A DNA stretch of 64,000 nt from Cryomorphaceae bacterium. GTDB lineage: Bacteria; Bacteroidota; Bacteroidia; Flavobacteriales_D; Cryomorphaceae. The notes below the pieces were generated by a model. It saw nothing but the letters and a program-made list of their open reading frames with translations. It did no database searches and was not told the DNA's origin. The stretch lies in the NCBI GenBank assembly GCA_003565555.1, contig PXBH01000042.1, positions 1 through 64,000 on the forward strand. Reading direction: 5' to 3'. Numbering within the stretch: the first letter of the stretch is position 1; every line of letters begins with the position of its first letter. Of the stretch, positions 34,553 to 42,832 are shown piece by piece. The position numbers and the translations under genes were made by a program.

Positions 34553-35632
34553 ATGGCGGGAAACACCTTCGGACAAATTTTCAGGCTCACCACCTTCGGT
34601 GAATCGCACGGCGCGGCCATAGGCGGCATCATAGACGGCTGTCCGGCAGGACTGGAAATCAGTACGGAATTCATTCAGCGGGAACTTGACCGGCGCAGGC
34701 CGGGGCAGTCTGACCTCAGCACGCCCCGAAAGGAGTCTGACACCGTAGAAATCCTTTCCGGAATCTTTGAAGGCCGCACCACCGGTCAGCCCATCGCTTT
34801 CGTGATCCGCAACGCAGATCAGCGCTCCAAAGACTACGGTAAGCTCAAAGATGTGTATCGACCTTCCCACGCCGATTACACCTTTGAAGCCAAATACGGC
34901 ATACGCGACCACCGCGGAGGAGGCCGTTCCAGTGCCCGTGAAACGGCCTGCCGGGTAGCGGGCGGGGCAGTGGCCAAGCAGCTTCTGTCTGCGGCACTCG
35001 GCGCGGAGATTCGCGGATACGTGAGCGCAGTGGCGGAGGCCCGCCTCGAAGTGCCTCCCGAAACCCTCGATTTTTCCCTTCCGGAAAATGAAGTGCGATG
35101 CCCCCATCCGGAAACCGCGCAGCGCATGCGCAGCCTTATCGAGGGCGCCCGCGACAGCGGCGACACCCTCGGCGGAGCGGTATCATGCATCATCACGGGA
35201 GTACCTCCGGGGCTCGGTGAGCCTGTATTTGATAAACTCCATGCTGATCTCGGCAAAGCCGTGCTCAGCATCAATGCCGTGAAGGGATTCGAAATCGGAA
35301 GCGGATTCGCAGCCGCCGGTATGCGCGGCAGCGAGCACAACGATGCTTTTGAAATGCACGACGGAAAACCCGCTACCCTGACCAACCACAGCGGAGGCGT
35401 GCAGGGCGGTATATCTAACGGCATGAACATCAACTTTACCGCAGCCTTCAAGCCGGTGGCGAGCATCAAGACGGCCCAGAAAACCGTCACCCGCTCCGGC
35501 GAAGCAGCTGAAATCGAAATCGGCGGGCGCCACGATCCCTGCGTACTGCCGCGTGCAGTGCCCATCGTAGAGGCCATGGCGGCCTTGGTACTCGCTGACC
35601 ACTACTTGCGCAACCGCACCGTAAAACTGTGA
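34553..35632 (+). CDS. aroC: Chorismate synthase
   Basis: 359 residues, the normal length. Signatures are [19 protein letters not shown] at the N-terminus, the basic phosphate-binding [26 protein letters not shown]-type sequence ([27 protein letters not shown]) and the C-terminal [16 protein letters not shown]. It makes chorismate from EPSP using reduced FMN, the last step of the shikimate pathway. It is likely the first gene of a run with the symporter (10-bp gap) and the AsmA-like gene, although those have no obvious metabolic link. Confidence 0.95.
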   Translation: MAGNTFGQIFRLTTFGESHGAAIGGIIDGCPAGLEISTEFIQRELDRRRPGQSDLSTPRKESDTVEILSGIFEGRTTGQPIAFVIRNADQRSKDYGKLKDVYRPSHADYTFEAKYGIRDHRGGGRSSARETACRVAGGAVAKQLLSAALGAEIRGYVSAVAEARLEVPPETLDFSLPENEVRCPHPETAQRMRSLIEGARDSGDTLGGAVSCIITGVPPGLGEPVFDKLHADLGKAVLSINAVKGFEIGSGFAAAGMRGSEHNDAFEMHDGKPATLTNHSGGVQGGISNGMNINFTAAFKPVASIKTAQKTVTRSGEAAEIEIGGRHDPCVLPRAVPIVEAMAALVLADHYLRNRTVKL

Positions 35633-35642
35633 ACGCTCGCCC

Positions 35643-37046
35643 ATGAAGAAGCTCGCACTCCACTGGAAAATCATCATCGGCTTGGTGCTCGGAATCATCT
35701 GGGCTTTCGCGGCGAGTGCGCTGGGCTGGAACCAATTCACCCGTGACTGGATCGATCCCTTCGGTGTCATCTTCATCCGCATGCTGAAGTTTATCGCTGT
35801 ACCGCTGGTGCTGTTCTCTATCATCTCCGGCATAGCTGAGCTTCGCGACATTACCAAATTGGGGCGCCTCGCGGGAAAAACAGTCGGCATTTACCTTTTC
35901 ACCACCGTCGCGGCCGTGGCCGTGGGATTACTCCTCGTCAACATTACCAAGCCCGGCGCATTGATCGATGAAGACAGCCGGATCAAAAACCGGTTGGCCT
36001 ATGAGCTTTGGGCGGATGAAACCGAAGGGGTGGAAATTCTCGACGGAAAATACCTCAGCGGAGATGAGGCTTACGCCGATTTTATGGATGCCGCACGCAT
36101 CGCCGCAGCATCGGGGGCCGATGTGGCCGAGGCCAAAATGGAAGCTGCCCGAAAAACAAAAGAGCAGGGACCGCTCAGTTTCCTCGTTGAGATGGTCCCC
36201 GAAAATATTCTCCTCTCCATTTCCGACAACGGGTTGATGCTTCAAGTCATCTTTTTCGCCATCTTTTTCGGGATTTGCGTAGCCTCCCTGCCCGAAGAAA
36301 AGACGGCCCCGATCAAAAAATTCGTCACGGCGGCAAATGAGGTTTTCCTCAAAATGGTGGACGTGGTCATGAAGGCCGCGCCCTATTTCGTTTTTGCATT
36401 GATGGCCGGGGTGCTCTCCAATATGGCGGACTCCCCGGGCGAGGTATTCGAAATTTTTATCGGCCTGGGCAGCTACAGCATTGTGCTCACCATCGGGCTG
36501 GCACTGATGATCTTTGTGTTCTATCCGCTAATCGCCGTTTCCGTAGTCAAAGGCTTGACTTATCGAGAGTTTTTTAAGCGCATCAGCCCCGCACAATTTC
36601 TGGCATTCTCTACCAGTTCCAGTGCGGCTACCCTGCCGGTCACCATGGAGTGTGTGGAGGAAAATATGGGGGTGTCGCGCAATATTACCGGTTTTGTACT
36701 TCCCATCGGTGCCACGGTCAATATGGACGGAACCAGCCTCTATCAAGCCGTAGCGGTGATCTTTCTCGCCCAGCTCCACATGGTAGATCTAAGCCTCGGA
36801 CAGCAGCTCACCATCGTACTCACCGCTACCTTGGCCAGCATAGGATCGGCAGCCGTACCGAGCGCAGGCCTCGTGATGCTCATCGTCGTGCTGCAGAGCG
36901 TTGGACTTAATCCGCTTTGGATTGCAATAATTTTTCCGGTAGACCGTATTCTCGATATGATTCGTACCGTGGTCAATGTTACCGGTGATGCCACCGTTTC
37001 CACCGTCATCGCCAAAAGCGAAGGCCAATTGAATTACCAACCTTAA
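35643..37046 (+). CDS. Dicarboxylate/amino acid:cation symporter (DAACS family)
   Basis: 467 residues, a polytopic inner-membrane protein of the GltP/GLT family. It shows the transport-core hairpin and helices: FIRMLKFIAVPLVLFSIISGIAEL, the serine-rich LAFSTSSSAATLPVTMEC, NMDGTSLYQAVAVIFLAQ (the NMDGT cation-binding motif) and VPSAGLVMLIVVL. A soluble loop at about residues 105-175 is longer than in GltP (extra DETEGVEILDGKYLSGDEAYADF). Substrate is probably glutamate/aspartate or C4-dicarboxylates with Na or H ions. Confidence 0.88.
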   Translation: MKKLALHWKIIIGLVLGIIWAFAASALGWNQFTRDWIDPFGVIFIRMLKFIAVPLVLFSIISGIAELRDITKLGRLAGKTVGIYLFTTVAAVAVGLLLVNITKPGALIDEDSRIKNRLAYELWADETEGVEILDGKYLSGDEAYADFMDAARIAAASGADVAEAKMEAARKTKEQGPLSFLVEMVPENILLSISDNGLMLQVIFFAIFFGICVASLPEEKTAPIKKFVTAANEVFLKMVDVVMKAAPYFVFALMAGVLSNMADSPGEVFEIFIGLGSYSIVLTIGLALMIFVFYPLIAVSVVKGLTYREFFKRISPAQFLAFSTSSSAATLPVTMECVEENMGVSRNITGFVLPIGATVNMDGTSLYQAVAVIFLAQLHMVDLSLGQQLTIVLTATLASIGSAAVPSAGLVMLIVVLQSVGLNPLWIAIIFPVDRILDMIRTVVNVTGDATVSTVIAKSEGQLNYQP

Positions 37047-37060
37047 ACCGAACCGCTGCT

Positions 37061-39889
37061 ATGAAAAAAGCGCTCAAGATTGTCGGAATAGTGCTCCTCC
37101 TCTTCATTGCCGCTCTCGTGATTCTTCCCTTCGCGCTGAAAGGCAAAATCACGCAGATCGTAAAGAAGGAGGCCAATAAAAATCTCAATGCCGTCTTGGA
37201 TTTTGATGACGTAGGCATCTCCCTGATTCGAAACTTTCCCAACCTTTCGGTAAAAATAAATGCCCTCAGCATCATTGGTATCGCACCCTTTGAAGGAGAT
37301 ACGCTGGCGTATATGGATGATATGGCACTCACGGTCGATGTGATGAGTGCCATTCGCGGTGATCAGATCGAAATTCTCACAATCGACCTGCACCGCCCCG
37401 TGATCAACGTGAAAGTGCTCGAAGACGGATCTGCCAATTACGACATCGCAAAAGCTTCGGCCGAGGAGGAAGATCTCCGAGCCGAGACTTCCGACGCAGA
37501 AGGCATCAACTTAAACATTAAGGGGTATTCCGTTTCAGACGGTCGCGTCGTTTACGACGATGTGCCCCTCGGTTTCTATATCCTCTTGGACGGTCTTAAC
37601 CATTCGGGCAACGGAAATTTTGCGGAGGATGTGTTCACCCTGCGCACGCAAAGCAGCATCAGGAGCGTAGATGTGGTATACGATGGTGTCAAGTACCTGC
37701 GCCGGGCCAAAGCCGATCTCAAAGCGGATCTGGCCATGGACTTTGAGCAGTTCAAATTTACCTTCATGGAAAATGAACTCGACGTGAATGCCCTTGAATT
37801 GGGTTTCGACGGATGGCTCGCGATGCCCGGCGACGACATCGATATGGACATTACCTTCAAGTCGCTTAAATCTGATTTGGTCACCATTCTTTCTCTCGTT
37901 CCCGCTGACTTCGCTGAAGATCTCGAAGGCGTCGATGCTGCGGGTACGGTGAGCCTTACAGGCTTCGTGAAAGGGGGGTACAACGAAAACTCCATGCCCG
38001 GTTACGGCATTGATCTCCTTGCCGAAAACGGACGCGTTCAGTACCCCGACCTCCCGCGCAGCATCGAGAACATCAACATTTCGGCATCGATCAAGAGTCC
38101 GGAAGGGGATGACCTCGATCTGCTTACTGTGGATGTGGCGAAATTCTACATGGAAATCGGCAAAACCCGGCAGCATAAGAATACCGTGGACGCCGAACTC
38201 TACCTCCGCAATCCGATGAGCGATCCGAAAATCAAGACCCGGGTGGATGCCGATATGGATCTCGGGAGCTTTCGCGACGTGATTCCCATGGATGAGGACA
38301 TGAGCATTGCCGGACTTTTTTCGGCACATTTCGCACTTGACGGTGCGCTGAGCGATATCGAAAACCAACGCTTTGACCGGTTTACCGCAAAGGGGAATGC
38401 ACAACTCACGCAAATGAGCTACAGCGATGACGACCTGTCCGTAAAAATTTCGGAAGCCCTCGCCGATTTTACCCCGCAGCGACTCAACCTCAGCAAGCTC
38501 AAGCTCAATTATGATGATATCAACATGTCCTTCGACGGCTACGTGGACAATTATGTGGCCTACGCATTGACGGATACCACCCTGCACGGGGTATTCAATT
38601 TTACCGCTGACCGCATTGACGCCAATAAATACATGGTGCCGAGCGAAGGCGCGGCTGACGCGGAGGAAGATACGGAGGAATACGAACTTACTGCTTTTGA
38701 GGTGCCGGCCAACCTTGACGTCACCCTCAAGGCCACCGTAGGAGAGGTGCTGTACGAAGACATCATCCTGAAAAACGTTAAGGGTGAAGTAGACATCCGC
38801 GAGCAGACGGCTTCCCTGAGAAACCTCGACTTCCAAACCCTCGGGGGTCGGATCGTCATGAACGGATACTACCGTACGGTGAACCCCGAGCAGCCTGAGG
38901 TCAGCTTCACTTATGATATGCAGTCCATCGACCTCAAGGCCGCCGCCGAAGCCTTTTCTTCAGTCGAGAAAATGGCTCCGATCGCCAAGCAGGCGAGCGG
39001 GAGCATAAGCAGCCGACTGGAAATAAATACCCTTTTGGATGCTAAACTGGATCCCGTATACGAGACCATGCAGGGCAGCGGAAACCTCCGAAGTGCCAAT
39101 CTGGTGCTCGAAGGCGGAGATTTTCTGCAGAAACTCGCCTCGACCTTGAAATCTCCGCAGCTGAAGCGTCAGGAAATCAGGGACCTCAATGTGAGTTTTG
39201 TGATTGCTGACGGGAGGGTAACCACATCGCCATTTGACGTGCGCATCAACAATATGCGTGCGAACATTTCCGGCTACAGCACCTTCGATCAGAAAATCGA
39301 TTACATGATGAGGATGAAAGTGCCGCGCAGTGAGTTGGGCAGTGATTTCAACAAAATGGCGGAAAACCTGCTCGGTCAGGCCAATGCCCTCTTCGGCGGC
39401 TCCATGTCGCTGGGAGAAACGATCAATGTAGATGTACAAATTCACGGCGATCTGATGAGCCCTTCCGTAAGTCCGAATTTTGCGGGATCGGAAGGCGCAT
39501 CGGATGTGAAGGAAACGGTGAAAGCGGCCGCCAAAGAAAAGGTCGAGGAAGTCATCGACGACACCCGTGAGAAAGCCCGCGCGGAAGCTCGGGAACGCGC
39601 GGATAAGGTTTTATCAGATGCTCAGCGTCAAGCGGACCGCATCAGAAAAGAAGCTTCCGATGCCGCTGAGGCCGTGCGCAAAGAAGGTGAGCGCGCAGCC
39701 CAACGAATCATGGATGAAGCGGGAAGCAATCCCATCGCGCGAGCGGCGGCGCGCACAGCTGCTGACCAAGCACGACAGGAGGCAAACCGACGCGCTGATC
39801 AGCTCGAAAAGGAAGCTGAGAGAAGGGCAAATGACATCATGACAAAAGCGCGCTCAGAATCTGACCGCATCATAGGAGAGGCGGAATAA
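37061..39889 (+). CDS. AsmA-family envelope protein with C-terminal coiled coil
   Basis: 942 residues. An N-terminal membrane helix (IVGIVLLLFIAALVILPFALKG) anchors a long beta-rich AsmA-like domain facing the periplasm (SLIRNFPNLSVKINALSI at the start; AsmA_2-like region DLNVSFVIADGRVTTSPFDVRI near residues 705-730). Members act in outer-membrane lipid homeostasis, possibly by moving phospholipids. Unusually, the last about 120 residues are an Ala/Glu/Arg-rich charged heptad coiled coil (REKARAEARERADKVLSDAQ and similar) not found in typical AsmA proteins. It follows the symporter by 14 bp and precedes the PorE-like gene by 34 bp. Confidence 0.8.
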   Translation: MKKALKIVGIVLLLFIAALVILPFALKGKITQIVKKEANKNLNAVLDFDDVGISLIRNFPNLSVKINALSIIGIAPFEGDTLAYMDDMALTVDVMSAIRGDQIEILTIDLHRPVINVKVLEDGSANYDIAKASAEEEDLRAETSDAEGINLNIKGYSVSDGRVVYDDVPLGFYILLDGLNHSGNGNFAEDVFTLRTQSSIRSVDVVYDGVKYLRRAKADLKADLAMDFEQFKFTFMENELDVNALELGFDGWLAMPGDDIDMDITFKSLKSDLVTILSLVPADFAEDLEGVDAAGTVSLTGFVKGGYNENSMPGYGIDLLAENGRVQYPDLPRSIENINISASIKSPEGDDLDLLTVDVAKFYMEIGKTRQHKNTVDAELYLRNPMSDPKIKTRVDADMDLGSFRDVIPMDEDMSIAGLFSAHFALDGALSDIENQRFDRFTAKGNAQLTQMSYSDDDLSVKISEALADFTPQRLNLSKLKLNYDDINMSFDGYVDNYVAYALTDTTLHGVFNFTADRIDANKYMVPSEGAADAEEDTEEYELTAFEVPANLDVTLKATVGEVLYEDIILKNVKGEVDIREQTASLRNLDFQTLGGRIVMNGYYRTVNPEQPEVSFTYDMQSIDLKAAAEAFSSVEKMAPIAKQASGSISSRLEINTLLDAKLDPVYETMQGSGNLRSANLVLEGGDFLQKLASTLKSPQLKRQEIRDLNVSFVIADGRVTTSPFDVRINNMRANISGYSTFDQKIDYMMRMKVPRSELGSDFNKMAENLLGQANALFGGSMSLGETINVDVQIHGDLMSPSVSPNFAGSEGASDVKETVKAAAKEKVEEVIDDTREKARAEARERADKVLSDAQRQADRIRKEASDAAEAVRKEGERAAQRIMDEAGSNPIARAAARTAADQARQEANRRADQLEKEAERRANDIMTKARSESDRIIGEAE

Positions 39890-39923
39890 AACAAAATCGG
39901 GGCGGAATACCTTACTTAAGAAC

Positions 39924-42008
39924 ATGAATGTGAGCCGGGGATTAAATGTTGGAAGTACACGGCTGTCGCAGGTTTTATCCGCGCTGCGCTGCCTCGCGGT
40001 CGTGCCCGTCTTCCTCATAATCTGCGGGCCGCTCGCGGCACAACCGAAATGTGACGGAACTGCCGATCGCAAAGCCCAAAAACTTTACGAAAAGGCCACC
40101 CAAGATCCCAAACTCTCCGATCAGGACCGCCTTGCGCTCTTGGTAAAAGCATCGGAGGCAGACCCGGACTGTATCAAATGCCGGTTTGCGGAAGCACGAC
40201 TCCGCTATGCCATCGCTACAGAGCGACGCCTTCCGCTCACAGGGGCACTGACCGCCTATGAAGAAGTGGTGAAAAAATGTCCCGAATATCACGCGGATGC
40301 GCACTATTATGCCGGCCTGATTTACTACGCCGAAGAAGATTATAAAATGAGTACGGAGCGGTTTGAGTCTTTCCTGCTCTTTGATCCGTCGAAGGGGAAA
40401 ACCTCGCGCGACCATGAATTGAAGGTGAAGGATGCTTCTCAAATCTTACCTGAAATCCGCTTCTATGTCGATTTCTACGCCAACCCGGTTCCCTACAATC
40501 CTGTGCGTCTGGACCGTGTGAACTCCGCCGGCGATGAGTACCTGCCCATGCTTTCGCCCGACAATGAATTCTTGTTTTTCACCCGAAAAGAATCGGTGAA
40601 GGAAAAGGGCGACCTCTACGCTCGCGAGAGAGAAACTTTTATGAAGTCTCGCAACGCCGGAGGAAACCTGAAATTTGAAGTGCCCGAACCGCTCCCGCCC
40701 CCCTTCAATGTAGGCGACAACTACGGCGGTGTGAGCCTTTCGCTCGATAACCGCGAGATGTTCGTCACTGTGTGTAAGCCCGCAGGATCAAACTATAAAA
40801 ACTGCGACATTTACGTTACGCACTTTGAACGCACCAAAAATGCGGACGGTCAAACGGTTTTCGAATGGTCCGGGCTGGAGAATCTGGGCCCGGAAGTGAA
40901 TACACCCGACGGTTGGGAAGCACAGCCTACGATTTCCGCCGACGGAAAAACACTGTTTTTTGCCACGGTCAGAGAAAATACCATTCCCGACCGAGACGGC
41001 AACCCCACCATCGATATCTACTACACCGAGCGCCTTCCCGACGGCACTTGGAGCCGTGCCCTCCCGTTGGAAGGACCGATCAACACCGACGGAAACGATA
41101 AGAGTCCGTTCTTGCACGCCGACAGCCGTACCCTTTATTTTTCGAGCAACGGAAGACCGGGTGCCGGCGGTTACGACATTTATTACAGTCGCCAGAAAGA
41201 TGACGGAACTTGGGAAGTACCCCGTAACCTCGGTTACCCGATCAATTCGGAAAAAGATGAGCATGGCCTCATCGTGAGCACAGACGGCACTACGGCACTG
41301 TTTTCATCTGCCAACCCGCAGGCATCTCGGAGCCTCGATATCTATGCATTCCGGGTACCCGAAAAGGCCCGCCCCGAAAAGGTTCTCATCCTTAAAGGCG
41401 ACGTCACCGATGAGCGGGGAGAGCCGGTCAAAGATGCCAAATTGGAGTTGAAATACGTGAACAGCAAGGAATCTCGAGAAGTAGCCGTGGACGAGGAAGA
41501 CGGGCATTACGCGGCCGTAGTAAATCTCCGCGAGGAAGAAGAGGTCGTCGTTTCCGTGAAAAGCGAAACCGTGAACCTTGCTTTTAATTCCCGCGTCTTC
41601 ACCATGGCCGATACCAATAACACGGTGCAAAACATCGACATGAAAATCGAGGAGATCAAACCCGGGATGACCTATCGGATGAATGACATCCGTTTTCCGA
41701 CCAATTCTTCGGAACTCGACGGGGCGTCTCGCCGCGTGCTCGACGAATTTGCGGACTATCTGAATGAAAATCCAAAGCTCAAAATCGAAATCGGCGGGCA
41801 CACAGACAATATAGGAGACCCATATAAAAATTTGGTGCTGAGTGCTGACCGTGCTTTTGAAGTGTTCGGATACCTGCAAGACGCGGGCGTGCACCACGAC
41901 AGGATGGCCTTCAAAGGTTACGGCGAAACCAAACCCGTGGTCCCGAACGATACGCCGGAAAACCGTGCGCTCAACCGCCGGACGGAATTCAAGGTACTGC
42001 TCAGATAG
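39924..42008 (+). CDS. PorE-like TPR/PD40/CRD/OmpA protein
   Basis: 694 residues with a signal peptide to about residue 40. A TPR-like helical region follows (about 50-165, AQKLYEKATQDPKLSDQDRL and later repeats), then a PD40/WD40 propeller (about 190-460, EYLPMLSPDNEFLFFTRK, GGVSLSLDNREMFVTVCK, QPTISADGKTLFFATVREN, SPFLHADSRTLYFSSNGRPG). Next is a carboxypeptidase regulatory-like fold (about 475-560, GDVTDERGEPVKDAKLELK) and finally an OmpA peptidoglycan-binding domain (about 575-694, IRFPTNSSELDGASRRVL, GGHTDNIGD, NRALNRRTEF). This domain order is that of PorE, the protein anchoring T9SS to peptidoglycan. Orthology is not proven, since related OmpA proteins share parts of it. Confidence 0.8.
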   Translation: MNVSRGLNVGSTRLSQVLSALRCLAVVPVFLIICGPLAAQPKCDGTADRKAQKLYEKATQDPKLSDQDRLALLVKASEADPDCIKCRFAEARLRYAIATERRLPLTGALTAYEEVVKKCPEYHADAHYYAGLIYYAEEDYKMSTERFESFLLFDPSKGKTSRDHELKVKDASQILPEIRFYVDFYANPVPYNPVRLDRVNSAGDEYLPMLSPDNEFLFFTRKESVKEKGDLYARERETFMKSRNAGGNLKFEVPEPLPPPFNVGDNYGGVSLSLDNREMFVTVCKPAGSNYKNCDIYVTHFERTKNADGQTVFEWSGLENLGPEVNTPDGWEAQPTISADGKTLFFATVRENTIPDRDGNPTIDIYYTERLPDGTWSRALPLEGPINTDGNDKSPFLHADSRTLYFSSNGRPGAGGYDIYYSRQKDDGTWEVPRNLGYPINSEKDEHGLIVSTDGTTALFSSANPQASRSLDIYAFRVPEKARPEKVLILKGDVTDERGEPVKDAKLELKYVNSKESREVAVDEEDGHYAAVVNLREEEEVVVSVKSETVNLAFNSRVFTMADTNNTVQNIDMKIEEIKPGMTYRMNDIRFPTNSSELDGASRRVLDEFADYLNENPKLKIEIGGHTDNIGDPYKNLVLSADRAFEVFGYLQDAGVHHDRMAFKGYGETKPVVPNDTPENRALNRRTEFKVLLR

Positions 42009-42027
42009 CAGCTTATCCGAAATTGCT

Positions 42028-42035
42028 ATCTTCGC
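42028..42035 (+). promoter_or_regulatory. Possible -7 promoter box of the DUF4920 gene
   Basis: TATCTTCG, one base from TAnnTTTG, 15 nt before the ATG at 42051. Confidence 0.35.
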
Positions 42036-42050
42036 GCAAAAATTACCGAT

Positions 42051-42554
42051 ATGCGCAAATTATTTCTCGCTGCGACCCTGCTCGCTTTCTACGCCTGCCA
42101 AAGTGAACCCAAAACAGAAACCGACACGGAGCCTGACGCCGTAGTCGAAATGCCTGCACTGAATGTCTATGGCGACAGTATCTCGGCAGACGGCGCCCTG
42201 ACTCCTCAGGAACTCTTGGCCCGCATGTCTCTCGGAAAAGACAGCATCCCCGCGAAAGTGGAAGCCAAAATCAACCAAACCTGCCGCATGAAAGGCTGCT
42301 GGATGACCCTCGATGTGGGCAACGGAGAGGAAATGCGCGTTCGCTTTAAAGATTACGGCTTCTTCGTGCCGAAAGAAGGCGCCGATGGTAAAACCGCTGT
42401 AGTGGAAGGCTATGCCTTCATCGATACCATCACAGTGGATCACCTTCGCCACCTCGCGGAGGATGCCGGAAAGTCTGACGATGAAATAGCCGCCATCAAC
42501 GAACCCGAAATTTCAGTCAACTTCGAAGCACACGGGGTGATCATTCGGGATTGA
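42051..42554 (+). CDS. DUF4920 lipoprotein
   Basis: 167 residues. The signal peptide ends in LLAFYAC (lipobox), followed by an acidic linker (SEPKTETDTEPDAV). The body is DUF4920-like: YGDSISADGALTPQELL, then KVEAKINQTCRMKGCWMTLDVG with two cysteines and a characteristic RMKGCWM, EMRVRFKDYGFFVPK, and VNFEAHGVII at the end. Function unknown. The CxxxxC pair and beta-rich body suggest a periplasmic redox, metal or copper-binding role, not established. A strong terminator follows. Confidence 0.75.
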   Translation: MRKLFLAATLLAFYACQSEPKTETDTEPDAVVEMPALNVYGDSISADGALTPQELLARMSLGKDSIPAKVEAKINQTCRMKGCWMTLDVGNGEEMRVRFKDYGFFVPKEGADGKTAVVEGYAFIDTITVDHLRHLAEDAGKSDDEIAAINEPEISVNFEAHGVIIRD

Positions 42555-42576
42555 TCGGAGTTAAAGATCATTTTTG

Positions 42577-42602
42577 AAAAGCGCCTTCGAGGCGCTTTTT
42601 TT
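42577..42602 (+). terminator. Intrinsic terminator after the DUF4920 gene
   Basis: A hairpin with a GCGCCT/AGGCGC stem, TCG loop and flanking AAAA/TTTT pairing is followed by a T-run. It begins 23 nt after the stop codon at 42554. Confidence 0.85.
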
Positions 42603-42808
42603 GTATGCATGTTTGCTCCGGCCGTGGTTAAACCCTGCATGTCCGGATATGCGGTCGGCCGGATTATCCTGTTCGACAGCAACGCTCGGATCAAGCCGAA
42701 AATCGCGTTGAGCATCCTACCGAGGGTATCACAGCAGGCATTGCGGACAGGCATGAATTATTCCTCCCGAAACTCGGGAATGCCCACGCTGCCTTCGGCA
42801 TTATTCAA

Positions 42809-42816
42809 TACTTTTG
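42809..42816 (+). promoter_or_regulatory. -7 promoter box of the E1 dehydrogenase gene
   Basis: TACTTTTG, a perfect TAnnTTTG match, 16 nt before the ATG at 42833. Confidence 0.5.
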
Positions 42817-42832
42817 GTCAAAATAATCCCGT

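Noticed and set aside
37535-38836. 433-codon open frame antisense to the AsmA-like gene
   Set aside because: Composition is typical of a shadow frame (His/Val/Phe-rich) and it lies wholly inside a convincing gene.
42603-42832. Small gene upstream of the E1 dehydrogenase
   Set aside because: A 104-codon frame spans the region but runs over the promoter and start of the E1 gene in another frame and shows no family features.
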